A DNA stretch of 64,000 nucleotides from JANYCO01 sp035535995 (GTDB taxonomy: Bacteria > Bacteroidota > Bacteroidia > Cytophagales > Cytophagaceae), in assembly GCA_035535995.1 (NCBI GenBank), contig DATLOZ010000020.1, positions 124,001-188,000 on the forward strand. Reading direction: 5' to 3'. The notes beneath the pieces were generated by a model. That model was given only the letters and a program-made list of their open reading frames with translations, was not told the DNA's origin and made no database searches. Within the stretch, counting starts at the first letter, position 1; each line of letters starts with the position of its first letter. Shown piece by piece: positions 47,761-56,258 of this stretch. The translations under genes were made by a program, and so were the position numbers.

Positions 47761-50700
47761 ATGAAAACGATCAAATTTTTTTTATTCGTATCGCTATTTG
47801 TTTTTTCTTACTATGCTTCGGCTGTTGACTATTATTGGGTAGGTGGTTCTGGCCAATGGTCGGAATATAATCTGCATTGGGCAACCAGTTCAGGAGGAGC
47901 TACCTTTCATAGTCAGGTGCCTACCAACAGCGACAATGTTTTCTTTGACGCAAACTCTGGTTTTGTAACAGGAAGTGAAGTGAAAGTAGACCAGACGATC
48001 ATTTACTGCAATAATATGGATTGGACCGGAGCTGCGGCTAATCCTAAACTATCAACTAGCGATAACACTAATATTATTAAAATATATGGCTCCCTGAAGT
48101 TGATCGTTAACATGAAATATTTATTTAACGGAGTGATTTCTTTTGAAGGAAGTACAACAGGCAATACGATCACTTCGGCAGCAAAAAGTTTTTCCCAACT
48201 TGATTTCAGAGGTACGGGTGGAGAATGGATCTTGCAGGATAGTCTTAAAGTTGATAATAACTTTATAATGGAATCAGGTACTATAAAAGCCAACAACCAG
48301 GTGATCGTTGCTCCTTATTTTTCGGGAGTTGGAGGAGGTACAAAGCAACTGATCCTTGGGAATGCAGATTTCATTACGTCTTCATGGAGCTTGGAACAGG
48401 GAACTAATTTCAATTTGCAACCAGGTACTTCTACCTTTGTATTTAATCTGGCAGGAAATAATGCAAAACTGGCCGGCGGACAAAACGATCTGACTTTTTA
48501 CAATGTAGTTTCTAAATATATTTATGGAGGAAAATTACAGATCACCGGATACCACAACGATTATCATAAGCTGATGTTGGGAACAGACTGTGAAATAAGT
48601 TCAGGAATGCCTGCTCACTATGATTCATTGATCTTGTCTCCCAGCAGGCAATATCAAATGACAGGAACACATACAATCAACGACGGAGGAAAAATTCTTG
48701 CTAATGGTACTTGCCAGCAACCGATTGTTATAGATGGAGTGAATTCTAATACTGCTATTTATGTGAATGCCTCTTCGATCGTTGCTTCGTTTGCATATTG
48801 TTATGTAAGTAATCTGCAGTTGGTCACAGGGAGTACAGCAGTAAGCATCACTAATTCTTTTGACCTTGGAAATACTTATGGATGGAATATCCCAGCGCCT
48901 ACTTCTAAAAACCTTTATTGGGTAGGAGGATCAGGAAACTGGAGCAATACTGCTCACTGGTCTACCACCAGCGGAGGAGCAGGAGGCTCTTGTATTCCAA
49001 CACCGGCCGACAATGTTTTCTTTGATGCTAATTCAGGATCGAACATTACGGTAAACGCAAACCTTTCGGTTATTTATTGTAAAGATATGGATTGGACGGG
49101 TGCTCTTGGTGTACCTACTTTTCCCTGCGGTGGCTCTGTGCTTAAGGTCTACGGCTCTCTAACTTTTATCCCGCAACTGGTCACCTCCTTCTTTCGCGAA
49201 GTTTATTTTATGTCTTCTACGGCAGGAACGACCATCAAATCGGCGGGACAAATTTTCAGAAACGATGTTTATTTCAATGGAACAGGAGAGTGGTTGCTTC
49301 AAGATGATCTTACATCGCAAAGGGATCTTTATTTAAATGCCGGAACAATTCGTTCCAATAATTATAAAATGACGATGGCAACATTTAATGCAATCTCCAG
49401 TTCGACAAGTGCATTGTATTTAGGCAGCTCTTACATGGATTTGCAAGGAGGCACGAAGCAATTCGTGTGGAATACTTCCAATCCAAATTTTATATTTGAT
49501 GCAGGTACTTCTACAATCCATGTTTCCGGTTATTATCCAACCAACGATATTTATACCTACAATATGGTTTTAAATTTTTATAATTTCATAGTAGAAACAT
49601 CTTACCCGGTAGTTTTTTGGTATGGAAATAAATTTCATAAACTACATTTGAAAGCAAACACTGAAACAAGAGGTAACAATACCTGTGATAGCTTGATATT
49701 GGAACCAAATTTTTCTTACAAGCTAAGCGCTTACACCGAAATTAATCCGGGAGGAGATTTTGTGGCAAAAGGCACTTGCGATCAAATGATCACCATTAGT
49801 GGCAAAGGTTTCTATGGTGTCAATGGAGGAATCAAGAAAGTAAGCGGAGCAATTACGATGGATCATGTGATCGTAGATCATTTCGGGACGGATGGAAATG
49901 CCAGCTTTACAGCAACCAACTCAATTGACAACGGCGATAATACAGGCTGGAATATTTTAGCCTCCAGTCCCCGCAATCTGTATTGGATAGGTGGTGCAGG
50001 CGATTGGAGCAATAATTCGCATTGGGCTTTGACCAGTGGAGGAGCAGGCGGCAATTGCCCACCGATGCCTACCGATGATGTGTTCTTTGACGGACTTTCC
50101 GGATTGAACACAAGTGGAAAAACTGTCACGATCACGAATGCACAATCGTATTGCCATAACATGACATGGTCTGGTTCGCTGGCTCAACCTATTCTTGAGT
50201 TGGATACTGATTTTGATCTCTACGGTTCCATAATGCTTGCCTCAACTATGACGCTTAACAGCAATAATTACAAGGTTATATTTAAATCATCTGAAACAGG
50301 TAACTATATAAAAAGCGCCGGCAATAATTTTTATGATATATTATTTGACAATCCCAAAGGTAAATGGGAATTGCAGGATTCATTATCAGTACTGGATGGT
50401 ATTACAATAACACGTGGTTTTTTTAAAACCGACAATTATCCGCTCTATGCAAATAGTATGAATATAGGTGGTTATTACAATGATACAATCACCTATGTAG
50501 AGCTAGGATCAAGCAGGATATGGTTAAATGAAGGCATAGCATTTCAGTCGGATAGTATAAATATAAACTTCAATGCAGGTACTTCAGAAATAATCCTTAC
50601 AGGAGATAACAATGGCCAGTATGCAAGTATCGGAATGAGTGTGGCGATGGCGAATTTTGGATTCCATTTTTATAATGTAACATTTAAATCTTCGAATTCA

Positions 50701-51357
50701 TTATCATCTATTGACGGAATAAATCATTTTCACAAACTATCGTTGGGAATGTCTACGCTCATCGATAATTTTAATATTTTAGATTCCTTAATCTTATGGC
50801 CGGGGAAAACATATACAATTGCTCCTTTTATAACGCAATACTTCACCTCGCGCGGAACCCTTGTAGCAAACGGTCTTCCTGATTTTCCAATTGAAATAAT
50901 TTCCAGTAGCGCAGGACTGCAAACAAATTTTAATAAAGAAGATGGGATTGTTTGCGGCGAATATCTTTTTATTAAAGATCTGAATGCTACCGGAGGAGCA
51001 CAATGGTACGCAGGTACACAAGGCGCTAATATTTCCAACAACTCCGGTTGGCTTTTTGAAGACTGTCCGTTTACACCTACTGGAGTAAAAGAAAAAGGTA
51101 ACACTATTACTACATTGTCTGCCAATCCAAATCCTACTACCGGCGCGCTTACTCTTACGTACCATACAGACCAGCCAGGTAGTTCAACCATTTTTATCAC
51201 CGATCTGCTTGGAAAAGAAGTGAAACAAGAACAATGGAAATTGAACGCAGGACAAAATGAATTGACAATGGATCTCTCGACGCTTGAAAAAGGAATGTAT
51301 TGCCTGCGAATCGGAAAAGAGACAGAAAATGCTAAAATGAAAATAATTGTTTATTAA
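47761..51357 (+). CDS. Large secreted protein with three ~360-residue repeats and T9SS type A sorting domain
   Basis: A 1198-residue surface or secreted protein. After a signal peptide (1-21) come three homologous units that each start with a Trp-rich phrase: YYWVGGSGQWSEYNLHW (about 23), NLYWVGGSGNWSNTAHW (about 382) and NLYWIGGAGDWSNNSHW (about 740), followed by DNVFFDANSG-type segments and long beta-rich stretches. The units lie within a beta-helix-like sequence, and each ends in an anchor like GWN(I). The C-terminus (about 1115-1198, NPNPTTGALTLTYH, ITDLLGKEV and EKGMYCLRIG) is a type A sorting domain. Proteins of this family are T9SS cargo of unknown role, with adhesion likely. Confidence 0.87.
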   Translation: MKTIKFFLFVSLFVFSYYASAVDYYWVGGSGQWSEYNLHWATSSGGATFHSQVPTNSDNVFFDANSGFVTGSEVKVDQTIIYCNNMDWTGAAANPKLSTSDNTNIIKIYGSLKLIVNMKYLFNGVISFEGSTTGNTITSAAKSFSQLDFRGTGGEWILQDSLKVDNNFIMESGTIKANNQVIVAPYFSGVGGGTKQLILGNADFITSSWSLEQGTNFNLQPGTSTFVFNLAGNNAKLAGGQNDLTFYNVVSKYIYGGKLQITGYHNDYHKLMLGTDCEISSGMPAHYDSLILSPSRQYQMTGTHTINDGGKILANGTCQQPIVIDGVNSNTAIYVNASSIVASFAYCYVSNLQLVTGSTAVSITNSFDLGNTYGWNIPAPTSKNLYWVGGSGNWSNTAHWSTTSGGAGGSCIPTPADNVFFDANSGSNITVNANLSVIYCKDMDWTGALGVPTFPCGGSVLKVYGSLTFIPQLVTSFFREVYFMSSTAGTTIKSAGQIFRNDVYFNGTGEWLLQDDLTSQRDLYLNAGTIRSNNYKMTMATFNAISSSTSALYLGSSYMDLQGGTKQFVWNTSNPNFIFDAGTSTIHVSGYYPTNDIYTYNMVLNFYNFIVETSYPVVFWYGNKFHKLHLKANTETRGNNTCDSLILEPNFSYKLSAYTEINPGGDFVAKGTCDQMITISGKGFYGVNGGIKKVSGAITMDHVIVDHFGTDGNASFTATNSIDNGDNTGWNILASSPRNLYWIGGAGDWSNNSHWALTSGGAGGNCPPMPTDDVFFDGLSGLNTSGKTVTITNAQSYCHNMTWSGSLAQPILELDTDFDLYGSIMLASTMTLNSNNYKVIFKSSETGNYIKSAGNNFYDILFDNPKGKWELQDSLSVLDGITITRGFFKTDNYPLYANSMNIGGYYNDTITYVELGSSRIWLNEGIAFQSDSININFNAGTSEIILTGDNNGQYASIGMSVAMANFGFHFYNVTFKSSNSLSSIDGINHFHKLSLGMSTLIDNFNILDSLILWPGKTYTIAPFITQYFTSRGTLVANGLPDFPIEIISSSAGLQTNFNKEDGIVCGEYLFIKDLNATGGAQWYAGTQGANISNNSGWLFEDCPFTPTGVKEKGNTITTLSANPNPTTGALTLTYHTDQPGSSTIFITDLLGKEVKQEQWKLNAGQNELTMDLSTLEKGMYCLRIGKETENAKMKIIVY

Positions 51358-51690
51358 TAATTACTTCTATAAGATTTAAACCTTATAGAAGTAATATCAT
51401 AATAATTAAGCTTGAATCTGCCCTTCAGTTTATGCGAATAAATAGTAGGTAATAGTGGAGCGTGAAGAAGTATTGTTGTGAAACCTACATTGTTTGACGA
51501 TTTGAAATCAATCTGAATTTGACACTTCCCTTCCCTTTTACGGGCGTCCTTCCTTTTGCTGGCGTCCTCGCCAGCAAAAAAGTTTCTACTTTTTCTGTTT
51601 ACACTATTTCACAAAAGAGTTGTATCCTTCGCATTTATAGTTGTTTGATACCCGGATAATGGGCTATTTGCTTACAAACCAATAAAGGCT
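51358..51690. other. Intergenic region (333 bp) with two hairpins
   Basis: A 14-bp perfect palindrome at 51360-51395 (ATTACTTCTATAAG and its complement, loop 8) begins three bases after the stop of the large T9SS protein, so it may end that transcript. Further on, 51554-51564 and 51569-51579 form an 11-bp stem around TCCT (words GCTGGCG and CGCCAGC), within a stretch of CTTCCCTTCCC-like sequence. No convincing promoter for the Anbu gene was recognised and no other gene was seen. Confidence 0.6.
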
Positions 51691-52410
51691 ATGACGTATT
51701 GTTTAGGAATAAAAGTTAAAGATGGATTAGTAGCCATTTCGGATACACGTATCACTGCTGGCACGAATACTACCATTAAGAAAAAGGTACATCTTGTGCA
51801 GAAAGATCATTATTCGATGTTCATCATGACAAGCGGGCTCCGTTCGGTTCGTGACAAAGCTGTACATTATTTTCAGGAATTGCTGGAAGAAGGTGTTGTA
51901 CATAACAAGTTATACAAAGCTGTCAATGCTTTTGGAGAGCAAGTGAAGCGTGTAGCGGAAGAAGATAAACTGTCGCTTGAGCGCGCTGGCTTAAGATTTA
52001 ATCTTAATACAATTGTAGGCGGACAATTAAAAGACGATGATGAACATAGGTTATTTTTATTGTATTCCGAAGGGAATTGGGTAGAATTAGATTCCAGTTG
52101 TCCTTATGTGATCATTGGAAATTCTGGACAAGGAAAAGCTATTCTAAACCGTGTTATAAACAATAATACGAGTATAAAACAAGCACTGAAAGCGGGCTTT
52201 CTTTCATTCGATTCCACACGGGTAAGTTCGAACGATGTAGAATTTCCGATCGACGTAGTGCTTTATAAAAAAGATAGTTTTTCGATGGTTGAAAGCAGGT
52301 ATGAAAAAAATGATCTGGATAGAATATCCAAGATCTGGGAAGAAAAGTTAAAACAAGCGCTGGACGACATACCGGAAGATTGGATGGATGGCATCGTTAG
52401 CAAATTATGA
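51691..52410 (+). CDS. Anbu, proteasome-like beta-subunit homolog
   Basis: A 239-residue member of the Anbu (ancestral beta-subunit, COG3484) group, which forms large ring or helical assemblies with the Ntn-hydrolase fold. After Met removal, Thr2 is the N-terminal nucleophile (MTYCLGIKVKDGLVAISDTR: Asp18 and the lysine at about 32-34 in TIKKKVHL are typical). The phrases MFIMTSGLRSV and VVLYKKDSFSM support the fold. Anbu usually lies with a transglutaminase-like protease, an ATP-grasp protein and an alpha-E protein; here the transglutaminase-like gene follows 24 bp downstream but the other two are not in view. Its biological role is still debated. Confidence 0.9.
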   Translation: MTYCLGIKVKDGLVAISDTRITAGTNTTIKKKVHLVQKDHYSMFIMTSGLRSVRDKAVHYFQELLEEGVVHNKLYKAVNAFGEQVKRVAEEDKLSLERAGLRFNLNTIVGGQLKDDDEHRLFLLYSEGNWVELDSSCPYVIIGNSGQGKAILNRVINNNTSIKQALKAGFLSFDSTRVSSNDVEFPIDVVLYKKDSFSMVESRYEKNDLDRISKIWEEKLKQALDDIPEDWMDGIVSKL

Positions 52411-52434
52411 TAATTTTTAGGAGGGAAGTTTAAA

Positions 52435-53283
52435 ATGAAATTTAAAATCAATAGTGAATTAGAATACAATGTGCTTAGTGCAAGCACTATGATCTTTAAT
52501 ATACATGCTTTGCGTACGTTGAATCAAACCGTATTGGAAGAAAGTCTTATAGTAAATCCGGATATACGTGTAGAGGAATTTACCTCCAGCAACAGTGCGA
52601 ATCGCTTTATGCGGCTTCAGATCGATAAACCAATGCAATTGAAGGTATCTTATAAAGCCACCGTGGATACGCAATACAAACTGATTGATGAGCGGCAAGA
52701 AGCGAAGACTGTTCCTGTTGTGAAGATGGATGGAGATATTATTCAGTTTCTTTTTCCAAGTCGTTATTGTCAATCCGATAAGTTACAAAGATTAGCATAT
52801 AAAGAATTTGGTCAAATTGAAAATTTATATTCCAAGGTTTTGGCGATCAACGATTGGATCTACAGCAACATAGAATATGTAAGTGGCAGTACCGATTCTC
52901 ATACTTCAGCCTATGATACGATCACAGAACGTGTTGGCGTCTGTCGCGATTTTGCACACCTGGGAATTGCACTCTGTAGGGCACTGTCAATCCCGGCGCG
53001 TTATTTTACAGGATACGCTTTCAAATTAAATCCTCCCGATTTTCATGCTTGTTTTGAAGCGTATATCGGTGGTAACTGGATCCTCTTTGATCCTACTAAA
53101 TTAGCGCCTGTGAATGGCCTTGTTAAGATCGCCACAGGCCGCGATGCCGCAGATGCTGCAGTGGCCACTTTTTTTGGCAATGTGCGTTGTAGCCGGCTGA
53201 ATGTAGAATGCGATACAACCGATTCCGGATTCGTTCCGTTAAATTATAGTACAGAAAAATTGGAAGGAGTATCTTATCAGTAA
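52435..53283 (+). CDS. Transglutaminase-like cysteine protease
   Basis: A 282-residue protein of the transglutaminase-core (COG1305) group. Its triad is clear: Cys170 (GVCRDFAHLG), His204 (PPDFHACFEAY) and Asp219 (LFDPT). The N-terminal ~150 residues are a beta-rich region typical of Anbu-linked members. No signal peptide, so it acts in the cytosol with the Anbu gene 24 bp upstream. Together they suggest a peptide or amide-processing unit; the substrate is unknown. Its stop is embedded in the start of a palindromic repeat (53286-53333), close to the opposing DoxX gene. Confidence 0.9.
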   Translation: MKFKINSELEYNVLSASTMIFNIHALRTLNQTVLEESLIVNPDIRVEEFTSSNSANRFMRLQIDKPMQLKVSYKATVDTQYKLIDERQEAKTVPVVKMDGDIIQFLFPSRYCQSDKLQRLAYKEFGQIENLYSKVLAINDWIYSNIEYVSGSTDSHTSAYDTITERVGVCRDFAHLGIALCRALSIPARYFTGYAFKLNPPDFHACFEAYIGGNWILFDPTKLAPVNGLVKIATGRDAADAAVATFFGNVRCSRLNVECDTTDSGFVPLNYSTEKLEGVSYQ

Positions 53284-53285
53284 TG

Positions 53286-53333
53286 AGTTCTGAGTTATTA
53301 GTATTGAGTAAATGTAACTAATAACTCAGAACT
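53286..53333. repeat. Perfect 17-bp palindrome between convergent genes
   Basis: Arms 53286-53302 and 53317-53333 (AGTTCTGAGTTATTAGT and its complement) are perfectly complementary, loop of 14. It sits just after the transglutaminase stop and 17 bp before the DoxX stop, and resembles the AT-rich word family in style (GAGTTATTAG). It is probably a two-way terminator. Confidence 0.85.
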
Positions 53334-53349
53334 AAACTTTCCTACTTGA

Positions 53350-53721
53350 TTACACAGCTTGTGAATTCACTTTATGTAAATAAATATTGGAAACAGCCAG
53401 TATCAGCAAAAACACAATCGGAGTGATCGCTGCGTTGGCAGGGTCGCCGGAAGAGAAGTGCGCAATGCTGGCTGAAATGAAAGTAATCCCCAATCCAGCA
53501 TAAGCCCATTCTTTTATACGTACAGGAATCGCAGGTACAATCAATATGATCGCTGCAATCAATTTCGCAATACCCAACTCTACACGGAAATAATCCGGAA
53601 ATCCTACATGCTTAAATCCTTCCGTCACTTGAGGATTGGCAAAATAACTGTACCCGCTGAAAAGCATCATCAAGCTGATGATCCCTGTGGTGCTCCAATA
53701 AATGATCTTATTCTTTTTCAT
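53350..53721 (-). CDS. DoxX-like membrane protein
   Basis: A small four-helix membrane protein of the DoxX/DUF-type family, 123 residues from the chosen start. The sequence MKKNKIIYWSTTGIISLMML, then YFANPQVTEGFKHVGFPDYF (about 24-43) and LGIAKLIAAIILI are usual in the DoxX-like family of Bacteroidota. ATG 53721 replaces the longer frame because the -7 element lies between 53743 and 53750. Members have been linked to redox balance but not proven. It is transcribed divergently from an HxlR regulator with palindromes between, which suggests direct control by that regulator. Confidence 0.88.
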   Translation of the reverse strand: MKKNKIIYWSTTGIISLMMLFSGYSYFANPQVTEGFKHVGFPDYFRVELGIAKLIAAIILIVPAIPVRIKEWAYAGLGITFISASIAHFSSGDPANAAITPIVFLLILAVSNIYLHKVNSQAV

Positions 53722-53742
53722 AATTGTGTTTGTTTTATGATA

Positions 53743-53750
53743 CAAACATA
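53743..53750 (-). promoter_or_regulatory. -7 element of the DoxX gene
   Basis: On the minus strand this is TATGTTTG, an exact TAnnTTTG, 22 bp before ATG 53721. It fits the short start. The upstream palindrome (53761-53775) occupies the expected -33 region. Confidence 0.6.
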
Positions 53751-53760
53751 GATACATTAG

Positions 53761-53811
53761 CTATACAAAGTATAGCGCTATCCTTTTGGAAAGCGCTATC
53801 CAAAAGGATAG
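53761..53811. promoter_or_regulatory. Candidate HxlR operator cluster
   Basis: CTATACAAAGTATAG (53761-53775) is a 6-bp inverted repeat around AAA, overlapping the -33 region of the DoxX promoter. Next to it, 53778-53790 and 53799-53811 (CTATCCTTTTGGA and its complement) form a perfect 13-bp palindrome, and the word AGCGCTATCC is repeated directly at 53774 and 53792. Such symmetric sites between a regulator gene and its divergent neighbour are typical operators. Confidence 0.55.
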
Positions 53812-53878
53812 TATTAGAGAAAAAAACACTATACAGGTTTTTTTTATGTTTTAGAACTATAAGAAGAGATGAACTAAA

Positions 53879-54235
53879 ATGGTGAAAGGAAAAGAAAAAC
53901 ATGAACCCGGTGCTTGTAAGCAGCGACTGCTGCCGGTGCAGGATGCATTGGAAGTTTTGAGTGGTAAATGGAAATTGCCCATTATTATCTCGCTTCAGTT
54001 TGGGAATAAACGTTTCAAACAAATTGCCAATGAGATTCCAGGACTTACGGATAAAAGCTTGTCGAAAGAATTAAAAGAGCTGGAAGCAAATCAGCTTGTG
54101 AAAAGAAGCGTGTACGATACTTTTCCTCCCACGGTAGAATATTCGATCACAGAGCATGCTAAATCGCTTAATAAAGTCATTGAAGCATTGTATCTCTGGG
54201 GAGCAGAACACCGGAAAAAAATTATTGGAAAATAA
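53879..54235 (+). CDS. HxlR-family winged-helix transcriptional regulator
   Basis: A 118-residue DNA-binding protein of the HxlR (MarR-like) family. The family core is EVLSGKWKLPIIISLQFGNKRF, of which the key run KWKLPII lies near residue 31, followed by FKQIANEIPGLTDKSLSKELKEL (recognition helix) and a wing with VEYSITEHAKSL. One cysteine lies early at Cys13 (GACKQRL), as in redox- or electrophile-responsive HxlR proteins. It is divergent from the DoxX gene with palindromes between, so DoxX is the likely target. It ends nine bases from the convergent DUF6526 stop. Confidence 0.93.
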   Translation: MVKGKEKHEPGACKQRLLPVQDALEVLSGKWKLPIIISLQFGNKRFKQIANEIPGLTDKSLSKELKELEANQLVKRSVYDTFPPTVEYSITEHAKSLNKVIEALYLWGAEHRKKIIGK

Positions 54236-54244
54236 TTTAACCTC

Positions 54245-54682
54245 TTAAAGCCTCATCCTGTCGGGCTGCCAGTTGGTGATGGATTTTGTAATTTCTTTAC
54301 TGCTCAAATTTTCATTCAGCGCCCGCGCCAGGAGAATAATAAACTCGCGGTCGTCTGCAAACCTTAATGCAGCGATCTGTTTGAAAGACAGTTTTTGTTC
54401 CGCACTTGTCGAAGGTTCTCCCAACAACTCAAAATAACGAAGCCTGAATTCCAAACGTACGATCCGATCCTGGTTTCCCAGCGCATAATGTTGACGAAGC
54501 ATGATCGCCAGGTAAAGTATGCAAAAAGATAAAACTCCAAACAGTAACCATTCCAATGAATACACGGGATCTTGCCAGGCTTTGAAGAAGCCAATGCTGG
54601 TAAGCATTCCCATCAAAGGCAAAAAAACAAAATGATGCGGAAAATAGTACCGTCGATAATGATGATGATAATCTTGTCTCAT
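54245..54682 (-). CDS. DUF6526-family membrane protein
   Basis: A membrane protein of about 145 residues. ATG 54682 (MRQDYHHHYRRYYFPHHFVF) starts with the basic/aromatic segment usual for DUF6526 proteins, and is preferred over the longer frame. Two transmembrane helices (about 20-40 and 47-65) are followed by a cytoplasmic part with RLEFRLRYFELLGEP (about 82-96) and KQIAALRFADDREF near 108. No function known. It lies next to the HxlR gene but on the opposite strand, so no operon is implied. The region 54683-54811 upstream shows nothing else. Confidence 0.8.
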   Translation of the reverse strand: MRQDYHHHYRRYYFPHHFVFLPLMGMLTSIGFFKAWQDPVYSLEWLLFGVLSFCILYLAIMLRQHYALGNQDRIVRLEFRLRYFELLGEPSTSAEQKLSFKQIAALRFADDREFIILLARALNENLSSKEITKSITNWQPDRMRL

Positions 54683-54811
54683 ATCCGGATTACAAAAAAA
54701 TAAAAACAAAGGTTCTGACTTTTAAGGAATATTCTTGCGCTCTTGCTATGAACAACGGTATTCTTTTTATACCCGATTTTCAAACGCAGAGATTTCTCAG
54801 CGCGCGTGGAG

Positions 54812-55297
54812 TTATCTTTTTCTCACAGGGATCCAGATCTCTTCTTCGGAATCCGGATGATTATTTTGATATTTTTCTCCAAGCTTTTCAAAATGAGGCC
54901 GGTCGTCCAGTACATAGCCGGATTGTGGCAGCCAGCTGGAAAAGATGTATTGAAAAATAGAAGGATCAGTACTCAATCCTTTATAAAAAAAAACGGCATA
55001 TAAACCTTTTGGAATTATAATAGTCTCCATTCCCTCCGGAGTCCTTGCAGCAGCGCTGATTTCCACGGCTGCCCATTTTTCAAATGGATGCGAAGGATTG
55101 AAATCAGAAAAATAAGAAGGGCTGTAGCGTTGAATAGAAAACAGATCGGTGCCTAGAGAATTGGAAATATTATTACGCTGCATCATGAAATTTTTCCAAA
55201 GTATTCCTGTCTTATTTTCCACGAGCGACATAGCCATGCGTATGCCTGTGAGCGTGGTTTCCGGAAAGGTTTCAAATCTTGGTTGAACGATATTCAT
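54812..55297 (-). CDS. GyrI-like small-molecule-binding protein
   Basis: A 161-residue stand-alone protein of the GyrI-like/AraC effector-binding fold (SOUL-like duplicate sheet). Family phrases: PRFETFPETTLTGIRMAMS at the start (about 6-24), FEKWAAVEIS (about 74) and IIIPKGLYAVFFYKG near 93, ending with EEEIWIPVRK. It lacks a DNA-binding domain, so it may bind a ligand or act as a hydrolase-like accessory. It begins 3 bp after the stop of the membrane protein gene, so the two are co-expressed. Length is normal. Confidence 0.85.
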   Translation of the reverse strand: MNIVQPRFETFPETTLTGIRMAMSLVENKTGILWKNFMMQRNNISNSLGTDLFSIQRYSPSYFSDFNPSHPFEKWAAVEISAAARTPEGMETIIIPKGLYAVFFYKGLSTDPSIFQYIFSSWLPQSGYVLDDRPHFEKLGEKYQNNHPDSEEEIWIPVRKR

Positions 55298-55300
55298 ACT

Positions 55301-56164
55301 CTATTCTTCTTCATTAACGAGAGTGTCATTTTTCATTTGTAATACGGAAAATAAAATTGCTGCTGCAAAGCCGATATAAAAATAAGAAAGCGTTAACGAA
55401 GCAATAAGCCAGGAAACAATAGTTTTCGCTCCGTTAAGTTGAAAAGGAATGATCGCTACATTTATAACAAAGTCATCGACTAGATAGCTCAGATTGTCAG
55501 AAATGATATACAGGAAATAAGTGAGCACTATCGTACTCCAGAGGTATTGGAAAAATATTTTGCGATCGCCTTTATTCATGGCGGAATGTTCATCCCAGAA
55601 AACCAGGAAAGAGGCTGCTATAAAAGGTAGCCACATGCCAAGCAAACGGAAAAGCCTATTGACCCAGTTGTAAAATTCATACCAGCCCGGTTGTGTGTAC
55701 TCTTCGATAACACCTGCTATTCCTGAATCGGTATCGATTACATCAACAAATGTGAAGCTATAATAAAGTATCAATAAGAAGAGTATTACAAAATATTTTT
55801 TCCAATGCTCTGGTTGGATGAAACGGAAGAAGTTTTGCAGAGAAATTTTCTCCTCTGGTTTTGAAAGAAAATGTTTGAGATACAGTGCGTACAATCCAAT
55901 ATTGAAAAGGGTGAAATAAGAAGTACACTTTCTTACTTTAAACCATATCGTGGAAGAAAAAAGAAAATCATAAAAATTATAAGAAGGTCCAATCTCTGCT
56001 AGTAGAAAAAAATGATCGGCGAAGTATAGCACGATCATGCTGAATAGAAAAGCAGGAATGCTTGAGAAAAAAATAAATAGAAAACTAAAGTTTAAGTAAC
56101 CTTTATCTTTCGATTTATATAATTCTAAAATTTCGTAAGTCGTTTTTTGTAGAATAGTCAGCAT
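55301..56164 (-). CDS. Multi-pass membrane protein of unknown family
   Basis: A 287-residue inner-membrane protein with about six hydrophobic stretches (about 25-50, 75-95, 122-145, 180-200, 212-235 and 255-275). The N-terminus MLTILQKTTYEILELYKSKDKG is cytoplasmic and amphipathic. No catalytic or transport motif was recognised. It is followed after 3 bp by the GyrI-like gene and is thus its operon partner; the pair may sense or handle a hydrophobic ligand, which is a guess from arrangement alone. Probably lineage-specific. Confidence 0.75.
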   Translation of the reverse strand: MLTILQKTTYEILELYKSKDKGYLNFSFLFIFFSSIPAFLFSMIVLYFADHFFLLAEIGPSYNFYDFLFSSTIWFKVRKCTSYFTLFNIGLYALYLKHFLSKPEEKISLQNFFRFIQPEHWKKYFVILFLLILYYSFTFVDVIDTDSGIAGVIEEYTQPGWYEFYNWVNRLFRLLGMWLPFIAASFLVFWDEHSAMNKGDRKIFFQYLWSTIVLTYFLYIISDNLSYLVDDFVINVAIIPFQLNGAKTIVSWLIASLTLSYFYIGFAAAILFSVLQMKNDTLVNEEE

Positions 56165-56212
56165 ACTGGTAGAGAGTTTAATTTTTAGTCCACAATTTTA
56201 ATCATGGAACAG

Positions 56213-56251
56213 TAAAAAAATAAGGGAGCGTAATTTTGTCACGCTCCCTTA
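56213..56251 (-). terminator. Terminator of the GH63-like gene
   Basis: An 11-bp stem (56221-56231 with 56241-56251, loop of 9) containing GGGAGCG is followed on the minus strand by seven T (complement of 56214-56220). It lies 8 bp after the gene's stop. Confidence 0.9.
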
Positions 56252-56258
56252 AATGCTA

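Noticed and set aside
47761..51357. Internal repeats as a CRISPR-like or mobile structure
   Set aside because: They are in-frame protein repeats of about 360 residues in a single T9SS cargo gene.
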